Notes under the pieces: generated by a model
Database searches by the model: none
Seen by the model: only the letters and a program-made list of their open reading frames with translations
Told to the model about the DNA's origin: nothing
From: an uncultured bacterium
GTDB taxonomy: Bacteria > Spirochaetota > Brevinematia > DTOW01
Direction: 5' to 3'
DNA: 10,944 nt
Assembly (NCBI GenBank): GCA_937928175.1
Contig: CALFVP010000073.1
Location: forward strand, 1-10,944
In this document: positions 1 through 5,184 of the stretch, piece after piece
Position numbering within the stretch: the first letter of the stretch is position 1
Layout: each line of letters starts with the position of its first letter
Position numbers and translations under genes: made by a program

Positions 1-705
1 GTTAATTTTGGTATTAATGATTTTATACTTGGGGCTATAGCAGAAGGAGAAGTTGTGCTTACTTCTGAAGAAAAAGATTTAGGTGTTGTACTTGTGGATG
101 TTGGTGGTGGGGTTACAGAAATTGTTGGTTATTACAACGGAAACGTTTGGTTTAACAGTGCTATACCTATTGGTGGAATAGATGTTACAAGTGATATATC
201 AACTATTTTTAAAACAACTTTTCAGCAAAGTGAGAAGATTAAAAAACTTTATGGGCATGCTTTTTCGCCTTCAGTTGATGAAAACGATACTATTGAAATA
301 CAAATGGTTAACAAGAGAATGAAAACTATAAAAAGGTTAGATCTTGCGAAAGTTATAGAAGCAAGAATTGAAGAAATATTCTCTGAGGTTAGAAAACTTT
401 TGGAAAGTAGTGGTATGTACGATTTAGCAACTGCAGGTATAGTGCTTACTGGTGGAACTTCTTTGATTAAAGGTATTGAAGAGTTGGCAGAAAGTGTTTT
501 TGATCTACCTTGTAGAATAGGGTTTGTTGAAAATGTTGGTGGTATTTCAGACGCAGTAAAAAACCCAATTTTTTCAAAAGCTGTAGGTCTTGTATATTAC
601 CCTGTTGTTAAATCCAGTGTTGTGTTTTACAATTCTAACTCTAGTAAAGGTGAATTTTTTAGAAAAATAAAAGAATTTATCAATAACTTTTTCTTCGGTG
701 AATGA
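1..705 (+). CDS. ftsA: Cell division protein FtsA, C-terminal part (5' end outside the window)
   Basis: FtsA is an actin-like ATPase that tethers FtsZ filaments to the inner face of the cytoplasmic membrane and recruits divisome proteins. The reading frame is open from base 1, so 234 C-terminal residues are visible, a bit over half of a typical protein of about 420. Family signatures seen: an acidic EEKDLG stretch leading into the phosphate-binding loop LVDVGGGVTEI (visible residues 31-41), IPIGGIDVTSDI shortly after it, the adenosine loop IVLTGGTSLIKG (147-158), and NPIFSKAVGL near the end. The last residues (FFRKIKEFINNFFFGE) form a plausible amphipathic membrane-targeting helix. The GTG at base 55 is not the start, because FtsA-like sequence continues upstream of it. 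The gene ends in TGA, the only TGA stop in the window. ftsZ, the usual next gene, is absent. PilM or MreB-like alternatives are less likely given the C-terminal helix and loop sequences. Confidence 0.88.
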   Translation, partial: VNFGINDFILGAIAEGEVVLTSEEKDLGVVLVDVGGGVTEIVGYYNGNVWFNSAIPIGGIDVTSDISTIFKTTFQQSEKIKKLYGHAFSPSVDENDTIEIQMVNKRMKTIKRLDLAKVIEARIEEIFSEVRKLLESSGMYDLATAGIVLTGGTSLIKGIEELAESVFDLPCRIGFVENVGGISDAVKNPIFSKAVGLVYYPVVKSSVVFYNSNSSKGEFFRKIKEFINNFFFGE

Positions 706-760
706 AATCTTACTTTTCTAAAAACTTGACTAAGAATTACGATTTTATTTATTTTTTATT

Positions 761-767
761 GAGGGAG
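761..767 (+). promoter_or_regulatory. Ribosome binding site that fixes the bifunctional nuclease start
   Basis: GAGGGAG lies three bases before the ATG at 771. The in-frame ATG at 702, overlapping the ftsA stop as ATGA, has no such motif and would add 23 residues that do not look like the start of this family. The start at 771 is therefore preferred. Confidence 0.7.
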
Positions 768-770
768 ATT

Positions 771-1433
771 ATGGAGGATAGGCTTATAGAAGTCGAAATA
801 GAAGATATTGTTATGACAAATACAGGATTTGCAATGATATTTTACGATAAAGAAAGTAATAGAGTTCTTCCTATATTTATTGGTCCTTTTGAAGCTAACG
901 GTATTCTTATGAAACTTCAAGAAATAAAGTTTCCAAGACCCTTAACTTACGATTTGGTTAGAAACATACTTGATAGTTTAGGGGTTTACGTAGAAAAAGT
1001 TGTTATAAATGATCTAAGAGATAATACTTTTTATGCTATAATATATTTAAACTTTCAGGGTAACATTATAGAAATTGATTCAAGGCCGAGTGATGCTGTT
1101 GCTATTGCGGTTAGGTTTAATTCTCCCATATTTGTTGCTCAACATGTTATGGAACAATCTTCTATTCGTAGATCAGAGTATATAAATAGTGTTTACGATA
1201 AAAGTGAAGAAAACCGTGAAAGTTTTGATTTAGATAAAGATTCATCTGTTTTCCCAAAGCAATTTTCTGGTAAATCTGTTAAAGATAATCAGTACTCAAA
1301 GAAAAGTAAAAAAGATATACTTCTTGAAGAGCTTCAAAAAGAACTTGATAAAGCAGTTTCAGAAGAAAGGTATGAAGATGCTGCTAGAATAAGAGATGAG
1401 ATAAATAGACTTAAAAACAAAGAAACAATGTAA
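771..1433 (+). CDS. Bifunctional nuclease domain (DUF151) protein with C-terminal UVR motif
   Basis: The 220-residue product has two parts. Residues about 5-135 match the bifunctional nuclease family (DUF151; structural relative Thermotoga TM0160): it opens with an IEVEIEDIV strand, has PIFIGPFEANGI at 34-45, and the diagnostic IDSRPSDAVAIAVR at 102-115. A charged, Ser/Lys/Asp-rich linker follows. The last 37 residues are a UVR-type coiled hairpin (LQKELDKAVSEERYEDAARIRDEI...), the motif UvrB uses to contact UvrC and which also occurs in McsA and ClpC. Some family members in plants are reported to cleave RNA and DNA, but the bacterial role is not settled. The UVR hairpin suggests a protein-protein contact, which is inference. 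The start follows the GAGGGAG site. The gene lies 65 bases after ftsA and four bases before the phosphodiesterase, so all three are probably cotranscribed. An alternative start at 702 would give 243 residues. Confidence 0.85.
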   Translation: MEDRLIEVEIEDIVMTNTGFAMIFYDKESNRVLPIFIGPFEANGILMKLQEIKFPRPLTYDLVRNILDSLGVYVEKVVINDLRDNTFYAIIYLNFQGNIIEIDSRPSDAVAIAVRFNSPIFVAQHVMEQSSIRRSEYINSVYDKSEENRESFDLDKDSSVFPKQFSGKSVKDNQYSKKSKKDILLEELQKELDKAVSEERYEDAARIRDEINRLKNKETM

Positions 1434-1437
1434 AGTT

Positions 1438-1938
1438 ATGGCAAAAAAAATACTTGTTATAAGTGATTCACATGGACATCTAGGTTTAATTTCAGATGTA
1501 TTAAGAATTGAACTTCAAGGTGTTGACACCGTTGTGCATTTAGGTGATGCTTGGTTTGATATGAAACCTTTCATTAGAAGTATAAAAGATAGCAATAAAA
1601 ACGTTGTTATAGTTAGGGGTAACGTTGATATCATGAGAAATGATAGATCTACTGATCTCATACCTGAACTAGAATTTATAGATATTGAAAATAGGAAAAT
1701 ACTTTGTACTCATGGTCACACGTTTGAAGTTCATAATAACCTTGAAAAATTAAAAGTTTTTGCTATTTCGAAAAGTTCGAATGTAGTTTTATTTGGACAT
1801 ACTCACCAACCTTTTGCTAAAGAAATAGAAGGTGTATTATTTTTTAACCCAGGTGCCTTAAGGGATGGAATTTACGGTATACTTTCTTTAGGTGATTCTA
1901 TATCTTATAAGCATTATAAATTAAAAAATTTACCTTAG
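1438..1938 (+). CDS. MJ0936/YfcE-family metallophosphoesterase (phosphodiesterase)
   Basis: A 166-residue calcineurin-like phosphoesterase of the small MJ0936/YfcE type, the usual full length for these single-domain enzymes. The dimetal centre is complete: D10 and H12 in ISDSHGH, D37 in HLGDAW, N62 and D64 in VRGNVD, H92 in CTHGHTF, and H121 and H123 in FGHTHQP, followed by the family's FFNPGALRDG turn. Family members hydrolyse model phosphodiesters with Mn or Ni; the natural substrate is generally unknown and cannot be read here. There is no signal peptide, so it should be cytoplasmic. It begins four bases after the preceding stop with no Shine-Dalgarno sequence, which suggests translation by reinitiation from the upstream gene. 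Its TAG stop lies inside a small hairpin that may end the transcript. Confidence 0.92.
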   Translation: MAKKILVISDSHGHLGLISDVLRIELQGVDTVVHLGDAWFDMKPFIRSIKDSNKNVVIVRGNVDIMRNDRSTDLIPELEFIDIENRKILCTHGHTFEVHNNLEKLKVFAISKSSNVVLFGHTHQPFAKEIEGVLFFNPGALRDGIYGILSLGDSISYKHYKLKNLP

Positions 1939-1950
1939 ATTAAGGTTTTT
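1932..1950 (+). terminator. Possible weak intrinsic terminator after the phosphodiesterase gene
   Basis: ACCTTA (1932-1937), loop GAT, TAAGGT (1941-1946) forms a six-base-pair stem that runs straight into five consecutive T residues (1946-1950). It overlaps the stop codon of the preceding gene and sits just before the dapA promoter candidate. The stem is short and has only two G-C pairs, so termination would be partial at best. Confidence 0.35.
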
Positions 1951-1951
1951 C

Positions 1952-1980
1952 TTGAATTGTGGTTTTTTATTATTTAATAT
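1952..1980 (+). promoter_or_regulatory. Candidate sigma-70-type promoter for dapA
   Basis: TTGAAT (1952-1957), a 17-base spacer, then TAATAT (1975-1980); each hexamer matches consensus at four of six positions. Transcription would start near 1987, just ahead of the dapA ribosome binding site. The position after a putative terminator supports it, but A/T-rich DNA yields such matches easily. Confidence 0.4.
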
Positions 1981-1990
1981 TTTGGATGTT

Positions 1991-1997
1991 TGGAGGG
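1991..1997 (+). promoter_or_regulatory. Ribosome binding site that fixes the dapA start
   Basis: TGGAGGG lies five bases before the ATG at 2003. It selects the start MFRGSMVALITPF, which matches the N-terminus of known DapA proteins (MFTGSIVAIVTP in E. coli), over a longer frame opening with TTG at 1952. Confidence 0.75.
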
Positions 1998-2002
1998 TTT
2001 TT

Positions 2003-2899
2003 ATGTTTAGGGGGTCGATGGTTGCTCTTATAACTCCTTTTAAGAGAGGAGAAGAAATTGATTGGGAAACACTTGATTATTTAGTTGATTTTCATTTAAG
2101 TAACGGTACTAATGTTATTGTCCCTTGTGGAACTACAGGTGAATCGCCTACTCTTTCTTACGAAGAACATGTAAAGGTTATAGAATTTGTTGTTAAAAAG
2201 GTTAAGGGTAAGGTACCTGTAATTGCAGGTACTGGTACTAATTCAACTCATGAAACTATATACTTTACTAATGAAGCAAAAAGGGTAGGTGCTGATGCTG
2301 CTTTGGTCATTGCACCTTACTACAATAAACCAACTCAAAGAGGAATCATTGAGCATTTTACCGCTGTTTCTAGAGAAACAGGAGGTTTTCCCATAATCGC
2401 TTACAATGTACCTAGTAGAACTGTTATAAACATTGAGCCCTTAACTTTAGCTGAGATTGTTAAAAAAAATCCAAACGTTATAGGTGTTAAAGAAGCTTCT
2501 GGTAATATTAAACAGTGTATGGACATTTTGGAGTTTGTTGATAAACCCGATTTTTTACTAATTTCGGGTGACGATGGTATAAATTTGCCCATTCTTAAGA
2601 TTGGTGGAGTTGGAGCAATTTCCGTTACTGCTAATATAGTGCCTAAAGATGTATCTGAAATGATAAATTCATACCTAAACGGTGATGTTAAAAAAGCTGA
2701 AGAAATCGATAAAAAACTTCAAATACTAAATAGAGTTTTGTTCTTAGAGACAAACCCAATACCTATTAAAAAAGCAATGGAGATTGTTGGTATAATTAAG
2801 GATGGTAGTTTGAGGTTACCTCTTGTAGAGCTTTCGGAACAAAACGTGCAAAAACTTAAAGATGCTATCGTTAAGTATGGAATGAAAGTTACTGTGTAG
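2003..2899 (+). CDS. dapA: 4-hydroxy-tetrahydrodipicolinate synthase
   Basis: DapA condenses pyruvate with aspartate-4-semialdehyde in the first committed step of diaminopimelate and lysine synthesis, supplying the cross-linking residue of peptidoglycan. The product has 298 residues against about 292 in E. coli. Active-site residues are all present: T44-T45 in CGTTGES, Y107 in PYYNKPTQRG, Y134 in AYNVPSRT, the substrate-carboxylate-binding R139, and the Schiff-base K163 in GVKEASGN, followed by LISGDDG. Together with the canonical start, this favours true DapA over other members of the NAL superfamily (N-acetylneuraminate lyase, KDG aldolase), because the arginine after YNVPS is the DapA marker. 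No other lysine-pathway gene is in the window, and it appears to be transcribed alone. There is no room upstream for a lysine riboswitch. Confidence 0.95.
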   Translation: MFRGSMVALITPFKRGEEIDWETLDYLVDFHLSNGTNVIVPCGTTGESPTLSYEEHVKVIEFVVKKVKGKVPVIAGTGTNSTHETIYFTNEAKRVGADAALVIAPYYNKPTQRGIIEHFTAVSRETGGFPIIAYNVPSRTVINIEPLTLAEIVKKNPNVIGVKEASGNIKQCMDILEFVDKPDFLLISGDDGINLPILKIGGVGAISVTANIVPKDVSEMINSYLNGDVKKAEEIDKKLQILNRVLFLETNPIPIKKAMEIVGIIKDGSLRLPLVELSEQNVQKLKDAIVKYGMKVTV

Positions 2900-3001
2900 G
2901 TAACATTGTAAATATTTTTTACGAGTAATTTGCTGGATGTTTAGGTTAATTCTGTGAGAATAGAAATGGTTTTTTGTAATGTATTGGAAAAATTGAAAAG
3001 T

Positions 3002-3030
3002 TTGATATTAGTTACTTTATCAAGTATAAT
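3002..3030 (+). promoter_or_regulatory. Strong sigma-70-type promoter upstream of the tldE-like gene
   Basis: TTGATA (3002-3007, five of six), a 17-base spacer, and a perfect TATAAT (3025-3030). Transcription should start near 3037, giving a leader of about 23 bases before the ATG at 3060. It sits at the 3' end of the 160-base gap after dapA, and probably drives the run of genes through the methyltransferase at 9190. The rest of that gap shows no ORF, RNA gene or clear terminator. Confidence 0.72.
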
Positions 3031-3048
3031 ACTGTAGAGTTTACAATT

Positions 3049-3057
3049 GGTGAGGAG
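3049..3057 (+). promoter_or_regulatory. Ribosome binding site of the tldE-like gene
   Basis: GGTGAGGAG ends two bases before the ATG at 3060. The GGTGA part, which matches the 3' side of the full Shine-Dalgarno consensus, is six bases from the start. Confidence 0.6.
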
Positions 3058-3059
3058 AT

Positions 3060-4382
3060 ATGGCGGTTAACTTTGTTAAAGTTAAGGATCTAATATCTAA
3101 AGTAAAGAGTGATGTTTTTGTTGAAGAAGTTACCAAGGTTGTTGTTAATTTTGAAGGTAGTAAATTGAATTCAATTGAAAACGTTGAGGTGGAAGGTATA
3201 GGTGTTAGAGTAATAAAGGATGGCAGAATTGGTTTTTCTTCTACTAACGATGTATCTAAAGTAGAGGATGTTTTTGAAAAAGCTTTGGAAGTTAGTAAAT
3301 TTGGAGAAGAGGTAGATATTTCTTTTCCTAAGCAACCTTCTTTAGTTTTCCCTATAAAGATTTACGATTCTTCGCTAGAGAGTGTAAATGAGAGAGATAT
3401 GGTTGATTTAGGTGAGGAGATAATATCTTCTATAAAGGAGATAAATCCTTCTATAGAGGTTAATTTGAGGATAGAGAAGTCTTTTATTAAGAAAAGTATT
3501 TTAAATTCTTCAGGGTTAGATATAACACTTAACAAAACTGTTTGGGGTATTTTAGTAGAGGGTGTTTACGTTTGTAGAGATGAGAGTTTACTGTGGTTAT
3601 ACGATAGTAAATATAGCTCTAGGTATGATATAGATTTTTCTTCGATTATTTCGTATTTGCAGAATATATTTCTTTTTTCTGCTGAGAATGCTTATTTAGA
3701 TGCTGGTAAGTATCCAGTTATATTCGCTCCGTCTTCTTTGTATTCGTTGATTGAGATTTTAGGTGTTTCGTTGAATGGTGAAAGTGTTTACAAAGGTATT
3801 TCACCTGTTGGAGATAAAATTGGTGAAAAAGTTTTCTCAGAATCTTTTTCTCTTATAGATTCTCCACACCTTGATTGGTGTATCGGTTCTCAACCTTTTG
3901 ATGATGAAGGTGTTATAACTAACCATAAGGATATTATTTCTAGAGGAACTTTGAAATCGTTTGTAACAGACTTGAGAACTTCGTATTTACAAAATCAAGT
4001 TTCTACAGGTAATGGTTTTAGATCCTATTCTTCTTTGCCTAAACCTAGATTTTCAAATGTGGTTGTTCCTAATGGTGAAGTTACTTTGAGAGAGATGATA
4101 TCTTCTGTTGATAAGGGGTTAATTGTATATAATCTTCTAGGTGGAGGTCAAAGTAACGTCAATTCTGGTGAATTTTCCGTTAACGTTGAAAAGGGATTTC
4201 TAATTGAAAAAGGTAAAATTGTTGGTAGAGTTAAGGATGTTATGGTATTTGGTAATGTTTTTGACTTATTTAAAAATGTTGTTTCTGTTTCCAAAGAGAC
4301 AAAAGTTGAATTTGATGCTGTTTTGCCTTATATTATGTTTGATAAAGTTAATGTAAGTTCTCAAAATGAAGGTGTTAAGTAG
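3060..4382 (+). CDS. TldD/PmbA-family protein, TldE (PmbA)-like subunit
   Basis: A 440-residue protein, close to the roughly 450 of E. coli TldE/PmbA. In TldD/TldE, the TldD subunit carries the zinc HExxxH motif and TldE is the catalytically inactive partner. Together they degrade unfolded peptides and process substrates such as microcin B17 and CcdA. Here no HExxH or HExxxH motif is present, which points to the TldE side. The family signature is clear near the C-terminus: GGGQSNVNSGEFSVNVEKGF (361-380) followed by LIEKGKIVGRVKDVMVFGNV, matching the usual pattern of Gly/Asn-rich loop, gEFS, GfliexGei and iaGN. A STGNGFRS stretch near residue 320 also fits. No signal peptide, so cytoplasmic. 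No tldD lies next to it. It has a good promoter and ribosome binding site and is probably the first gene of an operon; its last 17 bases overlap mlaE. Confidence 0.85.
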   Translation: MAVNFVKVKDLISKVKSDVFVEEVTKVVVNFEGSKLNSIENVEVEGIGVRVIKDGRIGFSSTNDVSKVEDVFEKALEVSKFGEEVDISFPKQPSLVFPIKIYDSSLESVNERDMVDLGEEIISSIKEINPSIEVNLRIEKSFIKKSILNSSGLDITLNKTVWGILVEGVYVCRDESLLWLYDSKYSSRYDIDFSSIISYLQNIFLFSAENAYLDAGKYPVIFAPSSLYSLIEILGVSLNGESVYKGISPVGDKIGEKVFSESFSLIDSPHLDWCIGSQPFDDEGVITNHKDIISRGTLKSFVTDLRTSYLQNQVSTGNGFRSYSSLPKPRFSNVVVPNGEVTLREMISSVDKGLIVYNLLGGGQSNVNSGEFSVNVEKGFLIEKGKIVGRVKDVMVFGNVFDLFKNVVSVSKETKVEFDAVLPYIMFDKVNVSSQNEGVK

Positions 4383-5157
4383 TTTTTTTGTAGTAATATT
4401 TAGGATTTTTTATAAATTCTTTGAGTATATAGGTAGTTTGTCTATATTTTCTTATCAAGTTATCAGAAATATGTTTAGTAAACCCTTTTACAGTAAAGAA
4501 CTGATTGTATCTTTAGTTGAAATTGGTTACAATTCCTTAGGGATAATTATTACTATTTCCTTTTTTGCTGGTATGATAATTACTTTGAATACTGGTAAGA
4601 GTATGGATAGTATAGTTAAGGGTACTTCGCAGTATATAGGTTCTGGAATAATGCTTGTTATGGTAAAGGAGTTTGGTCCTTTTTTGACATCTATTGCTTT
4701 GATAAGTAGGGTTGGTGCTGGTATCACTGCTCAGATATCTACAATGAAAGCCACAGAACAGATTGATGCTTTAAAAATTATATCTATATCTCCGATTAAA
4801 TTTCTAGTTGTGCCAAGAGTTTTGGGAATGGTTATTATTATGCCTTTTATCTCAAGTATTGCTGTTGTTTCCGGTGTTATTGGTGGTATGATTATGGTGG
4901 TATTGTACCTTGATCAAAGTATTTTCACTTATTTCGATAAAGCTTTGTTTATTTTAAAGGCTAGGTATATTCTTGACATGGTAATAAAAAGTTGTGTTTT
5001 AGGTTTTTTTGTCGGAATAGTGAGTTGTTTTTATGGTATGAAATCAGAAGGTGGAGCTAAGGGGGTTGGAGTTTATACAACAAAGTCTGTAGTTGCATCA
5101 GTCATCATCATAACTATAGTTGATTACTTTGTAACTTCAATACTTATGTTGTTTTAG
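4366..5157 (+). CDS. mlaE: MlaE-family permease of an MCE-type lipid ABC transporter
   Basis: MlaE is the inner-membrane permease of the MlaFEDB/MCE transporters that move phospholipids between inner and outer membranes; plant TGD1 is a homologue. At 263 residues the length is typical. An amphipathic N-terminal stretch precedes several hydrophobic helices, and the hallmark motif is intact: EFGPFLTSIALISRVGAGITAQISTMK begins at E102, followed by ATEQIDAL and SPIKFLVVPRVLGM. The start lies inside the tldE-like gene with no Shine-Dalgarno sequence, which suggests translational coupling. The expected partners, the ATPase MlaF and the MCE-domain protein MlaD, do not follow in this window; the next gene is the large outer-membrane fusion protein, 27 bases on. 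Family assignment is firm; transported lipid and direction are not visible. Confidence 0.92.
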   Translation: MKVLSSFFVVIFRIFYKFFEYIGSLSIFSYQVIRNMFSKPFYSKELIVSLVEIGYNSLGIIITISFFAGMIITLNTGKSMDSIVKGTSQYIGSGIMLVMVKEFGPFLTSIALISRVGAGITAQISTMKATEQIDALKIISISPIKFLVVPRVLGMVIIMPFISSIAVVSGVIGGMIMVVLYLDQSIFTYFDKALFILKARYILDMVIKSCVLGFFVGIVSCFYGMKSEGGAKGVGVYTTKSVVASVIIITIVDYFVTSILMLF

Positions 5158-5178
5158 TATGTATTTAAGAATTATATT
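5149..5178 (+). promoter_or_regulatory. Possible promoter giving a leaderless transcript for the 964-residue gene
   Basis: TTGTTT (5149-5154), an 18-base spacer and TATATT (5173-5178, five of six). Transcription would begin close to the ATG at 5185, which has no Shine-Dalgarno sequence. The -35 element is poor and the region is A/T-rich, so this is tentative. Confidence 0.28.
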
Positions 5179-5184
5179 ATTTAT

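Noticed and set aside
725..753. TTGACT at 725-730 as the -35 of a promoter between ftsA and the nuclease gene
   Set aside because: No acceptable -10 hexamer lies 16-18 bases downstream; only T-rich sequence is found.
702..770. ATGA overlap at the ftsA end as the start of the nuclease gene (23 extra residues)
   Set aside because: No ribosome binding site there, an N-terminus unlike the family, and a good GAGGGAG site before the in-frame ATG at 771.
1767..1781. Two TTCGAA palindromes separated by three bases inside the phosphodiesterase gene
   Set aside because: They fall within an intact coding frame (SKSSN region), with no partner copies nearby; most likely chance.
1939..2002. Lysine riboswitch upstream of dapA
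   Set aside because: Only 64 bases are available and a promoter and ribosome binding site fill them; the L-box needs well over 150 bases.
2888..2920. GTTAC / GTAAC inverted repeat around the dapA stop, followed at a distance by a T-run, as a terminator
   Set aside because: The stem is five base pairs and the T-run begins about ten bases after it, so it does not have terminator geometry.
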